Positions 9,317 through 16,817 of a stretch of DNA of 64,000 nucleotides are shown here, piece after piece. Position 1 is the first letter of the stretch. Each line of letters begins with the position of its first letter. The notes under the pieces are model-generated. The model saw nothing but the letters and a program-made list of their open reading frames with translations, had not been told where the DNA came from and ran no database searches. The stretch covers positions 4,154,001 through 4,218,000 of the forward strand of contig NZ_RBKT01000001.1 in the NCBI RefSeq assembly GCF_003633685.1, read 5' to 3'. This DNA is from Micromonospora pisi. GTDB lineage: Bacteria; Actinomycetota; Actinomycetes; Mycobacteriales; Micromonosporaceae. A program made the translations under genes and the position numbers.

Positions 9317-9430
9317 ATGGCTCGGGTTACTCAGCGTTTCGATCTAGTAGCACTGCGGACCGCCTGTCGCTCCGCAGTGGACCGGAGCGGCCTCCTCGCC
9401 GAAACCCCGACCGGACACGACCCGGGGTAA
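9317..9430 (+). CDS. Candidate 37-aa small protein divergent from the XRE/DUF397 pair
   Basis: Small ORF MARVTQRFDLVALR... ending GHDPG, not recognised. Support is positional: a promoter-like TTGCAT-17-CACTCT ends 6 nt before its ATG, and it faces away from the XRE/DUF397 pair, where small accessory genes often sit. The N-terminal half is predicted helical and basic, with two Arg-flanked hydrophobic patches. There is no Shine-Dalgarno, so expression would have to be leaderless. It could equally be chance. Confidence 0.35.
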   Translation: MARVTQRFDLVALRTACRSAVDRSGLLAETPTGHDPG

Positions 9431-9695
9431 TTGCCCCGCCGCTGTACGCCGTACGGCTACGGCGGCTGGCGCGGTCCCGGAGTCGACGGGCGTTGGTCGG
9501 GGCCGGCGTGAACGCGCCGAAAGGCCCCTACCACCGGCCCCGGCCAGCGCCCCCGACCTGCCGCTACGGGCGGCCGGATCCCGCGTACGTCCACCCACGG
9601 ACCACGTGGTCAAGCCCACCAGCTCAACAGTCCAACCATGGTCAGCTCGGACAGGAGTCGATGTGCTTCCTCCCCGCTCAGGTGACGTCCTCCAA
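9431..9695. other. Intergenic stretch with no supported gene
   Basis: 265 bp between the tiny ORF and the next gene. Open frames here have poor starts and coding character. No convincing hairpin longer than 8 bp was seen. Confidence 0.4.
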
Positions 9696-9968
9696 GTGAC
9701 CCGCGCGGCGAGCGTGCAGTTCGCCCAGCCGATCCTCTTCCGGGTGATCCGGGCGCATGACTGGCCCACCTACGACGGCTGGATCTGGCTCGACGGATAC
9801 GAGCTCAACGCCGCCATGGACGCGGTCGCCCGACGATCGATCTTCGTACAACTCGACGGGCTGCGGGCGGTCCGGCTGACAGCGCCAGCGCAGCGACACC
9901 TCAACGCGGGCCCTCGGACGATGACCGGCGGACGCAACTCGTCGCCCGTCCGGGTGCGGGTCGGCTGA
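9696..9968 (+). CDS. Hypothetical protein with YDGWIWLDGYEL motif
   Basis: 90-aa protein beginning VTRAASVQFAQPILFRVIRA. The core FRVIRAHDWPTYDGWIWL followed by DGYELNAAMDAVARRSIFV resembles a short conserved protein I associate with Micromonosporaceae, without known function. The GTG at 9696 has AGGTGA 10 nt upstream; a second GTG at 9714 is an alternative start. The C-terminal 25 residues are basic and probably unstructured. The segment before 9696 in the same frame does not look coding. Confidence 0.5.
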   Translation: MTRAASVQFAQPILFRVIRAHDWPTYDGWIWLDGYELNAAMDAVARRSIFVQLDGLRAVRLTAPAQRHLNAGPRTMTGGRNSSPVRVRVG

Positions 9969-10101
9969 CGACGGGACATCCCGCCGTTCCGGCGCCGGCA
10001 CCAGGTCAACCACCATAAACTCGGGGCTGACGGCAGGCTCCGGGAAGCGATGGGCGTACCAGCGACCCACTCGTCACGAGCCCTGAACCGCAGGGGTGGC
10101 C

Positions 10102-10623
10102 ATGGCCACGAGGTCCCGCGCTCGACACCACCTGACGATACGGTTCACGCGCGTCGTCACCGTCTCGGCCTTACTCGTCGGCGGGGCGGCAGGATGCGCA
10201 ACCGAACCCCACCGGTCCGTTGACCCGGCCGCCGCGCTGAGCACACCGCCCGGGCACACTCCCGGTCCTGGGGACGCGTGGCCCTCGTACCCGGTGCCGG
10301 GCCAACTCCCGACGCCGTCGGCCGACGGCTGGTCCCTGCCGGCGCCGCCCACGGTCGGACCCACCACCCGATCGCACCCGTCCCAGATTGCGACAGCGCC
10401 GTGGTCGGCCCGGCCCACCGCCGAGGCGACCACGCCCTTGGGCGGTGCGGGCGGAGCTGGTGGTCTGGTCGTCGGCCCTCGACCGGACGCCACCACCACC
10501 GGTCGGGCGGAAAACCAGCTACCGGCGGGCTACCAACGATCACTGGTCTATTCAGGGCTGTTCGGACTGGTCATCGCGATGGTCGGAATCACCATGATCG
10601 GGCGGCGTCGGCGGCTCTGGTGA
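10102..10623 (+). CDS. Putative exported, C-terminally membrane-anchored Pro/Thr-rich protein
   Basis: 173 aa, not recognised. An N-terminal basic region and hydrophobic core (VVTVSALLVGGAAG) end at a Cys near residue 32 in GGAAGC, a marginal lipobox. A long Pro/Ser/Thr-rich, probably extracellular spacer follows (about 33-135). A C-terminal hydrophobic helix (SLVYSGLFGLVIAMVGITMI) ends in RRRRLW. The layout resembles a surface stalk held at both ends. The LPAGY before the last helix is not a sortase LPXTG motif. The start at 10102 is preceded by AGGGG at 5 nt; an in-frame GTG at 10096 is possible. Confidence 0.6.
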   Translation: MATRSRARHHLTIRFTRVVTVSALLVGGAAGCATEPHRSVDPAAALSTPPGHTPGPGDAWPSYPVPGQLPTPSADGWSLPAPPTVGPTTRSHPSQIATAPWSARPTAEATTPLGGAGGAGGLVVGPRPDATTTGRAENQLPAGYQRSLVYSGLFGLVIAMVGITMIGRRRRLW

Positions 10624-10638
10624 GCCCTGATCCGCGCC

Positions 10639-10658
10639 CGCCGGGCGCGTGCCCGGCG
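10639..10658. terminator. Hairpin between convergent genes
   Basis: CGCCGGGC (10639-10646), loop GCGT, GCCCGGCG (10651-10658): a perfect 8-bp stem 16 nt past the stop of the gene at 10102, facing the leftward PASTA gene. Confidence 0.6.
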
Positions 10659-10728
10659 ACCGGGTCGGCGACAGCGGAACGCCGAAGCGTCGGCTGGCCA
10701 CCGACCGGAGGGCTCGACGGCCCGGAAC

Positions 10729-12105
10729 TCAGCCGGTCGGTGTCGGATCAGGTGTCGCCGGTGCACCGGCGGTAGCCGTGGGCGTCGGTGGCGCACCGGG
10801 CGTCGGGGTTGGTTCGGCGACCGTCAACGTGACCTGCGATCCGACCGCGATCGGCGTACTCGGGCGCGGATCGGAAGCGATCACCGTACCGGGCACCCGG
10901 GTCGACGCACGGAACTCGACCCGGGACGTCAGCCCCGCCTGATCGAGTAGCTCCTGGGCCGCTTCCTGGCTCAGCCCGATCACCGGCGGCACCTCGACGA
11001 CACTGGCGGAGGTCGCGGAAGGGGTGGGCGCGGACGTGGTCGGCGCGGCCGAGGTCGGCGCAACGGTAGCGCTCCGGCTGGGCGACGGCGATGGCGACGG
11101 CGACGGGCTGACCGGAGCGGGTCCCGTGCCACCAGGATTGGCCTGCGCGATCAGCCAGATGCCGAATGCCAACACCCCCAGCAGAACCAGCCCGATCAGT
11201 CCGATCAGGATCGGCATCCACCAGCGTCGGTTGGGCCCCCCGTCATCGCCGGCCCACTCCGTCGACGGAGGTCCCCCAGCACCGGGCCGCACCGGCGGTG
11301 GCACCCCCGCCCGCCCCGACCACGGCGCACCACCCGACGAGGGGCCGCCAGCGTCCCGAGCTGCGGGGAGTGCCGCCGTCTGATCCAACCGACCGGCCGG
11401 GGACCGGGGCAGCTTCGCGGTCGCGTCCGGCCCCTCGTGGGGCTGCGGCAACTTCGCGGTCACGTCGGGCCCGGACGGCGGCAGTGCCATGGTCTGGTCA
11501 CTCGCGGAGCCGGACAGGTTGCCCGGCAGGGCCATCGTGGCATCAGGCGACGAACCAGCCGTACGATCCGGCAACGGCATCGTCTCGTCAGAAGACGAAC
11601 CAGCCGCACGATCCGGCAACGCGATCGTCTCGTCAGAAGACGAACCAGCCGCACGATCCGGCAACGCGATCGTCTCGTCAGCCCCGTGACGATCCGGCAG
11701 CGCGATGGTCTCGTCGCCCGACCCGCGTCCCGGCAGCGCCACTGTGTCGTCACCGGCGGAGACCGCTGGAGTCGCGGGCGGCAGGACCATGGTCTCGTCG
11801 ATTGCTTCCGGCTTCTCGGCGGCGGTATCGGCCGCGGTGCCGGGGTCGGGCGCCGCTTGCGGCTCTGCACGCGGTTCAGACTCATCGGCCTGCTCGCGCT
11901 CGGTGCCGGTCGAAGGTTGCTCGACCGGGCTGGCACCGGACGGAGCCTCTACCGGCTCCGCCGACTTCTCGTCGGGCGCCGAAGGCTCGCCCTCTGCCCC
12001 GCCCAGGTCCTCAACCGGCTCCTCCACCTGACCGTCCGGAGACGGAGACGGCTTGGCCGGGGTCGGCTCAGGAACATCCCGTGGCTGATCACGGTCGTCC
12101 GCCAT
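10729..12105 (-). CDS. PASTA-domain membrane protein with D-x-T-x-x-L-P repeat array
   Basis: 458-aa single-pass protein. An acidic, Pro/Ser-rich N-terminus (1-100) leads into eleven copies of the heptad pattern D-x-T-x-x-L-P (residues 103-247; for example DETIALP, DATMALP, DQTAALP). Then come a Gly/Pro linker, NRRWW before a TM helix (297-320), a Pro/Ser/Thr-rich stalk and one PASTA domain (371-430). Basic residues before the helix put the repeats in the cytoplasm and the PASTA domain outside. PASTA domains bind muropeptides or lipid II in kinases such as PknB, but no kinase domain is present here. The start at 12105 replaces an upstream in-frame codon lacking a ribosome site. Confidence 0.85.
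   Translation of the reverse strand: MADDRDQPRDVPEPTPAKPSPSPDGQVEEPVEDLGGAEGEPSAPDEKSAEPVEAPSGASPVEQPSTGTEREQADESEPRAEPQAAPDPGTAADTAAEKPEAIDETMVLPPATPAVSAGDDTVALPGRGSGDETIALPDRHGADETIALPDRAAGSSSDETIALPDRAAGSSSDETMPLPDRTAGSSPDATMALPGNLSGSASDQTMALPPSGPDVTAKLPQPHEGPDATAKLPRSPAGRLDQTAALPAARDAGGPSSGGAPWSGRAGVPPPVRPGAGGPPSTEWAGDDGGPNRRWWMPILIGLIGLVLLGVLAFGIWLIAQANPGGTGPAPVSPSPSPSPSPSRSATVAPTSAAPTTSAPTPSATSASVVEVPPVIGLSQEAAQELLDQAGLTSRVEFRASTRVPGTVIASDPRPSTPIAVGSQVTLTVAEPTPTPGAPPTPTATAGAPATPDPTPTG
11536..11680 (-). repeat. 45-bp tandem repeat inside the PASTA gene
   Basis: One diverged copy at 11536-11580 and two near-identical copies at 11581-11625 and 11626-11670, then a partial copy. Period 45 bp equals 15 codons (DETIALPDRAAGSSS). 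It encodes part of the D-x-T-x-x-L-P array and could gain or lose copies. Confidence 0.9.
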
Positions 12106-12193
12106 GGTGAGTCCTCTCCCCGACATCTGCGCCGGTCCAATTTATCTGGCCTGTTGGTCAGGGGCGGCCACGCCACGGAAAGCGGGCGGCGGG

Positions 12194-12892
12194 CTACGCG
12201 GCGGGCGTGGGTTGATTGGGCACGTTGCCGCAGTAGATCACGACCTTCTCGTTCCATCGGAGCTGTGCGCCAGGTCGTGGTTCCTGCCGTACCACCAAGC
12301 CGCTCTTCCCGCTGGGGTAAACCGGCTCGAATCCCGCGTCAACCAGCCGCGCCTTCGCCTCGTTGCAGCTCAACGCGGTCACCTCGGGTACGTCGGTGAG
12401 TGGGGCGGCGCCGGCCACGAACACCTTGACCGTGGTTCCCTTGCGTACGTTCGCGCCCGCTGGCGGGTCGGTACGCAGGACTGCCGGGTTTTCACCGTCC
12501 TTACCGAAGATCAGCTGCCACCCGAGTTCCCGGTCACGCAGGTCCTGCCGCACCCGCTCGAAGCCCTGCCCGGTGAGGTCCGGCAGCTCGAACTGGCCGG
12601 CCGGTACGGACGCCGTGGTCTTGCCGGCGGACGGGGTCGACGTGCTGGGCCGGGGTTTCGACGTCTTCGATGGCGACGGCTCGGCGGTGACGGCGGTGGC
12701 GGTGGCGGAAGGGCCGCCGGCCTGGTTCAGCGGCTCGGCACTGTCGTTCTTCGCGAGCGCCCATCCGCCGATCGCGCCGATGGTGGCGAGCACGACGGTC
12801 GCCACCGCCGCACCGGCGACCACCGCACCGCGGTTGGGTCGGTCCGACTGCTCGACCGACGATGGCTGCCAGCTCGCATTCCCGTCCGACAT
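12194..12892 (-). CDS. Membrane protein with two PASTA domains
   Basis: 232-aa single-pass protein starting MSDGNASWQPSS. Its short cytoplasmic N-terminus precedes a TM helix (about 25-50: VVAGAAVATVVLATIGAIGG). An Ala/Ser/Thr/Pro-rich linker leads to two consecutive PASTA domains, about 105-165 (FELPDLTGQGFERVRQDL) and 166-226 (LTDVPEVTALSCNEAKARLV). The second contains two Cys residues (SCNEA and IYCGN) that could form a disulfide outside the cell. It has no enzymatic domain. It lies upstream of the repeat-array PASTA gene on the same strand; the 88-nt gap permits co-transcription. A cell-wall sensing or anchoring role is inference. Confidence 0.85.
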   Translation of the reverse strand: MSDGNASWQPSSVEQSDRPNRGAVVAGAAVATVVLATIGAIGGWALAKNDSAEPLNQAGGPSATATAVTAEPSPSKTSKPRPSTSTPSAGKTTASVPAGQFELPDLTGQGFERVRQDLRDRELGWQLIFGKDGENPAVLRTDPPAGANVRKGTTVKVFVAGAAPLTDVPEVTALSCNEAKARLVDAGFEPVYPSGKSGLVVRQEPRPGAQLRWNEKVVIYCGNVPNQPTPAA

Positions 12893-12956
12893 GTCGACCA
12901 CTGCCTCACCATCCGGGCACCGAACTGCCCGCCGACAATCAACACCTGACCGATCG

Positions 12957-13029
12957 AGTGTGCTGGCTGGTGACAACCACGGTCCAATCGGGCGTCGCAG
13001 CACACCCTCGGTAGGGGTGCCAGCACACC
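12957..13029. promoter_or_regulatory. Three copies of a CAGCACACC half-site in a divergent promoter region
   Basis: GTGTGCTGGC at 12958-12967 is the exact complement of GCCAGCACAC at 13019-13028, and GCAGCACACC recurs at 12997-13006. All three lie between the divergent PASTA gene and the membrane protein at 13079, so one regulator could act on both. Confidence 0.45.
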
Positions 13030-13078
13030 TGACCGCCGTGACTCGCCCTGCCGGCGGGTGAACGCTACGCTGCCCCGC

Positions 13079-14317
13079 ATGGCCGTACGAGGCTGGGGAG
13101 GATCGGTCGCCATCGCGATCGGCGTAGCTGCCGGCGCTGGTGCCGCGCAACTTGGGCTCGGTTACGGGCTCGGCATTATCGCCTGGCTGCCGTCGGCCAG
13201 CGGGACGAGTGAGGCTTCCTGGGTCGCGAGCCTCGCGTGGGCCGCCTGGATCGCCGCCACCTCGACCGTTGCCGGTGCCATCGCCGCCCAGCGGATCGGT
13301 GCTCCCGAATCCGTGGGGCCGACCGGTCGGGGCGCGGCGACGTCGTCCAGTCAGGCGCTCACCGGTGGACTCTGGCGGGTGGCACTGGCACTGGCCAGCG
13401 CGGTCGGCGGCTTGGTGACGGTCGCGCTGGTCGCCGTACCGGCGCGGGCCGCGACCCGGGCCGACAGCGTCTCGCCGCAGAGCATTGCCGCCGGGTACGC
13501 GGTCATCGGGGTGATGCTCGGCCTGGTGGTGGCGATTTGGTCGCTCTCGTCACCGGCCGTCGCCAGCAACGTCATCACCACCTCCGGTTGGTTGTGGTTG
13601 CTCGCGATCATCGCGGTCGTCGACGGGGTCCTCTCCGGACGAGGGCTGGCCAGTGCGCAGCTCGGCGTCTGGCAGATCACCTCGGACAGCGAGCGGTTCT
13701 GGTTCCGCGACTACTTCTACTGGCCCGGGGCGGCCCTCTCGCTCGGTTCGGCCCTGGTGATCGGGGCGCTTGCCGCCCGTTCGACCGCACGGCTGCCCGA
13801 GCGCCGGGTCGGCGCGGTGGTGTCCGGCGTCGCGGGACCGTTGCTGGTCGCGGCGGCCTATTTCCTGGCCGCGCCCCGGCTGGTCGGGATCCGCGCCGAG
13901 CAGGTCTCGGCGCACCTGGCCGCGCCGTACGCGGTGATCGCCGGTCTCGCCGGTTCGGCCCTGGTCGCCGCGCTGGCGCAGCGCGGGTCGTTGCGCCGGG
14001 CGGAACGGGCGGATCCGACTGCGGCCGTCAAGGCGGAGCAGGAGGAATCTGGCCGGGTGCCGCAACAGCGGACGGCTGCTCCGGACGACCGGGCCAGCGA
14101 ACCGGACGTGAGCGCGACCCGGTCGTACGACAGCGAGCCGACCTCGCCGACCGATGCCCTCGGGGCACCGGCGTGGGACAAGCCGTCGGCGCCGGCCGCG
14201 CACCAGCCGGATGGCGCAGACCAGCCGGACCCGGAGCAGCTCAGCGACCCGGACCAGTCCGACGGTCCGGCAGCACCGGCGAAGACCCGGCCGACCCGCT
14301 CACGCCGCGCCCGCTGA
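13079..14317 (+). CDS. Multi-pass membrane protein of unknown function with charged C-terminal tail
   Basis: 412 aa, not recognised. About eight hydrophobic segments occupy residues 8-310 (for example SVAIAIGVAAGAGAAQLGLG, LWRVALALASAVGGLVTVAL, SGWLWLLAIIAVVDGVL, VVSGVAGPLLVAAAYFLA). A roughly 100-residue acidic, Asp/Pro/Ser-rich cytoplasmic tail follows, ending in RPTRSRRAR. The ATG at 13079 has no clear ribosome site; an in-frame GTG at 13058 would add 7 residues. The divergent neighbour is the two-PASTA protein, which may hint at an envelope role. Confidence 0.7.
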   Translation: MAVRGWGGSVAIAIGVAAGAGAAQLGLGYGLGIIAWLPSASGTSEASWVASLAWAAWIAATSTVAGAIAAQRIGAPESVGPTGRGAATSSSQALTGGLWRVALALASAVGGLVTVALVAVPARAATRADSVSPQSIAAGYAVIGVMLGLVVAIWSLSSPAVASNVITTSGWLWLLAIIAVVDGVLSGRGLASAQLGVWQITSDSERFWFRDYFYWPGAALSLGSALVIGALAARSTARLPERRVGAVVSGVAGPLLVAAAYFLAAPRLVGIRAEQVSAHLAAPYAVIAGLAGSALVAALAQRGSLRRAERADPTAAVKAEQEESGRVPQQRTAAPDDRASEPDVSATRSYDSEPTSPTDALGAPAWDKPSAPAAHQPDGADQPDPEQLSDPDQSDGPAAPAKTRPTRSRRAR

Positions 14318-14320
14318 CCG

Positions 14321-14362
14321 CACCAGTCACCAGTCATCAGTCACCAGCCATCAGTCACCAGT
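14321..14362. repeat. Six tandem copies of a 7-bp unit
   Basis: CAYCAGY repeats without gaps: CACCAGT, CACCAGT, CATCAGT, CACCAGC, CATCAGT, CACCAGT. It fills the 52-bp gap between two convergent stop codons (14317 and 14370). It does not form a hairpin. Confidence 0.9.
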
Positions 14363-14369
14363 CGAACGC

Positions 14370-15848
14370 TTACTCGATCGGCCAGGTGTGCACGGGCTCG
14401 TTGGTCCGTTGCAGTTCCCCGTACCGCTGCAACATCCGGTGCAACGCGGCTGGCCGTGCCAGGCCGAGATTGTGCTCGGCGGCCCGTACCGTCCGCGCCT
14501 GCCAGACCGCGCCGTTGCGGCGGAGCCGACAGCGCTGCTCGATGACGCCGAGTAGCCGGTCGCGTTCCGACGGCGCGACCCCGAACCGGTCCAGTCCGAC
14601 CGCCGCCTTGGGCAGCAGCACGTCCAGCACAAGGTCGGTCACCCGGACCTCGCCGAGTCGGGGCCAGTAGACGGTGGCGTCGATTCCTCGTCGGGCGGCA
14701 GAGTGGAAGTTCTCCTCCGCCGCGCTGAAGGTGAGCTGGCTCCAGATCGGCCAGTCGGCCTCGGCCAGTTCGCGGGCCAGACCGAAGTAGAAGGCGGCGT
14801 TGGCCAACATGTCGACCACGGTCGGCCCGGCCGGGAGCACCCTGTTCTCCACCCGCAGGTGCGGACGGCCGTTCATGATGTCGTACACCGGCCGGTTCCA
14901 GCGGTAGACGGTGCCGTTGTGCAACCGCAGCTCACTGAGGCGTGGCACCCCGCCCCGGTGCAGCACCTCGGCCGGGTCCTCGTCCTCGCAGATCGGGAGC
15001 AGCGGGGGAAAGTACCGGACGTTCTCCTCGAAGAGGTCGAAGATCGAGGTGATCCACCGTTCGCCGAACCAGACCCGTGGTCGTACGCCCTGGGCTTTGA
15101 GTTCGTCCGGCCGGGTGTCGGTCGCCTGCTCGAAGACGGCAACCCTGGTCTCCGCCCAGAGGTGCCGTTCGTAGAGGTACGGCGAGTTGGCGCCGATGGC
15201 GACCTGGATGCCGGCGATGGCCTGGGATGCGTTCCAGTAACTGGCGAAATTGTCCGGGGCGACCTGCAGGTGGAGCTGGATGCTGGTGCAGGCGGCTTCG
15301 GGCGCGATCGAATCGGTCTGCGTGTGCAGGCGTTCGACGCCCCGGATGTCCATCTCGATGTCCTCGCCCCGGGCGGCGACGATCTGGTCGTTCAGCACCC
15401 GGTACCGCTCGTTCAACGAGATGTTGTCCACGACCAGGTGCCGTGCGGTGAGGGTGGGCAGGATGCCGATCAGGATCACCGAGGCGTCGGCCTTGACCGC
15501 GCGGTCCTCGACCCGACCCAGGCTGGCACCGAGGTCCCGTTCGTAGTCGGCGAAACCGGTCCCCTCGATCAGGCGGGGGCGGGCGTTGAGTTCGAGGTTG
15601 AACTGTCCCAGTTCGGTCTGGAACATCGGGTCACCGAGGTTCGCCAGGATCTCCTCGTTGCGCATGGCCGGCTCGGCCTCGGCGTCGACCAGGTTCAGCT
15701 CGATCTCCAGGCCGGTCATCGGCCGTTCGGCGTCGAAGCCGAAGTCGTCCAGCATCAGCGCGAAGACGTCGAGGCAGCGACGTACCTTCTGGCGGTAGCG
15801 GATGCGGTCCGCCCTGGTGAATGCGATCTGTCCGACCTCAGTGCCCAT
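14370..15848 (-). CDS. Glutamate-cysteine ligase family protein (GCS2-type)
   Basis: 492-aa ATP-dependent carboxylate-amine ligase of the glutamate-cysteine ligase family. Visible motifs: MTGLEIELNLVD near 44, TELGQFNLELNARP, ARGEDIEMDIRGVERL, EAACTSIQLHLQV (substrate/metal-binding core), FEQATDTRPDELKAQGVRPRV written here in part, NGRPHLRVENRVLPAGPT and FSAAEENFHSAARRGI. The start at 15848 has GGGGAGG 6 nt upstream. Actinobacteria use mycothiol rather than glutathione, so the product may be gamma-glutamylcysteine for ergothioneine or an unrelated gamma-glutamyl compound. No ergothioneine genes are adjacent, so the substrate stays open. Confidence 0.85.
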   Translation of the reverse strand: MGTEVGQIAFTRADRIRYRQKVRRCLDVFALMLDDFGFDAERPMTGLEIELNLVDAEAEPAMRNEEILANLGDPMFQTELGQFNLELNARPRLIEGTGFADYERDLGASLGRVEDRAVKADASVILIGILPTLTARHLVVDNISLNERYRVLNDQIVAARGEDIEMDIRGVERLHTQTDSIAPEAACTSIQLHLQVAPDNFASYWNASQAIAGIQVAIGANSPYLYERHLWAETRVAVFEQATDTRPDELKAQGVRPRVWFGERWITSIFDLFEENVRYFPPLLPICEDEDPAEVLHRGGVPRLSELRLHNGTVYRWNRPVYDIMNGRPHLRVENRVLPAGPTVVDMLANAAFYFGLARELAEADWPIWSQLTFSAAEENFHSAARRGIDATVYWPRLGEVRVTDLVLDVLLPKAAVGLDRFGVAPSERDRLLGVIEQRCRLRRNGAVWQARTVRAAEHNLGLARPAALHRMLQRYGELQRTNEPVHTWPIE

Positions 15849-16049
15849 GTGCCCTCCCCGGCGAAAAGCGCTGTCGGCGCAGCCCGGAGGAGTCGAAGCC
15901 CGGATTCTTACCGCGACCGAACTATTACCGTACGAGTAAGGACCGTATCGGGCCAGGACGGCAGCAGGGCCAGCCGGGAGTGGGCGGCCAGAGACGCTGC
16001 GTCAACCATTGCACAGAGTTCGCGTACCGCCGGCAGCCGCCGACAAAGG

Positions 16050-16087
16050 CTCCGCCCCGGGACCGGGGGGCGGTCGCCGGGGCGGAG
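16050..16087 (-). terminator. Hairpin after the yceI-like gene
   Basis: CTCCGCCCCGG (16050-16060) pairs exactly with CCGGGGCGGAG (16077-16087). It lies 49 nt downstream of the leftward stop at 16136. Confidence 0.65.
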
Positions 16088-16135
16088 GTACGGTTCGGCA
16101 CGTGCGCCGCGGCGCCGTCCGTTGTGGAGCGTGGA

Positions 16136-16714
16136 TCAGGCCTCGCGGACGGCCTCGCCCTCGATCTCGATCTTGACCTTCTTGCCGACCAGGACGCCAC
16201 CGGCCTCCAGGCCCACGTTCCAGGTCAGGCCCCAGTCCTCGCGGTCGATCTCGGTGGTGGCGGTGAAACCGAAGATCTCCTGGCCGTACGGGCTGGTGCC
16301 GACACCGTGGAACTCGACGTGCAGGTCGACCGGGTTGGTGACCCCGCGGATGGTCAGGTCACCGGCGAGTACGAACTCGTCGCCGCTGTGCGACTTCACC
16401 CCGGTGCTGCGGAACTCCAGGGTCGGGTGCTTCTCCACCTCGAAGAAGTCACCGCTGTTCAGGTGGGCGTCACGGTCGGCCTGGCCGGTGGTGATGCTGG
16501 CGGCCTGGATGGTGGCGGTCACCGACGACTGCAGCGGGTCCTCCGCGACGGTGATGGTGGCGGTCGCCTCGGTGAACTCACCGCGCACCTTGCTCACCAT
16601 CATGTGCCGGGCCACGAACCCGACCCGCTTGTGCGCCTGGTCGAGCTGGTAGGTGCCGGCGGCCGGGATGGTGAGGCCGCCCCACGCGCGGGTGGCCGAG
16701 TTCGTGCTGGTCAT
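16136..16714 (-). CDS. YceI-family polyisoprenoid-binding protein
   Basis: 192-aa lipocalin-like beta-barrel protein. YceI proteins bind long isoprenoid or amphiphilic lipids and are often stress-induced. Hallmarks are GTYQLDQAHKRVGFVARHMMV, VRGEFTEATATI, GDFFEVEKHPTLEF, LAGDLTIRGVTNPV and DREDWGLTWN. No signal peptide is seen, so this is the cytoplasmic type common in actinobacteria. The ATG at 16714 follows AAAGGG. Divergent from a MarR regulator with a visible repeat operator over its promoter, so MarR-type repression is the likely control. Confidence 0.93.
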   Translation of the reverse strand: MTSTNSATRAWGGLTIPAAGTYQLDQAHKRVGFVARHMMVSKVRGEFTEATATITVAEDPLQSSVTATIQAASITTGQADRDAHLNSGDFFEVEKHPTLEFRSTGVKSHSGDEFVLAGDLTIRGVTNPVDLHVEFHGVGTSPYGQEIFGFTATTEIDREDWGLTWNVGLEAGGVLVGKKVKIEIEGEAVREA

Positions 16715-16758
16715 GATCGTGACCCTTTCAGCGGGGATGATTGAGTACGTCAACGACT

Positions 16759-16798
16759 GACTGAGCAACTATAGACTGAGCAATATTCCCGCTGTCAA
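16759..16798 (-). promoter_or_regulatory. yceI promoter with direct-repeat operator
   Basis: Read leftward: TTGACA (complement of 16793-16798), 19-nt spacer, TATAGT (complement of 16768-16773). Two identical 10-mers (GACTGAGCAA on + at 16759-16768 and 16774-16783, period 15) flank and overlap the -10. A regulator bound there would block polymerase. The divergent MarR gene is the obvious candidate. Confidence 0.65.
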
Positions 16799-16817
16799 GC
16801 ATTGCTAGGATGTAACG

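Noticed and set aside
10516-10623. Sortase-anchored protein
   Set aside because: LPAGY before the C-terminal helix lacks the Thr-Gly of LPXTG or LAXTG; a simple C-terminal anchor fits better.
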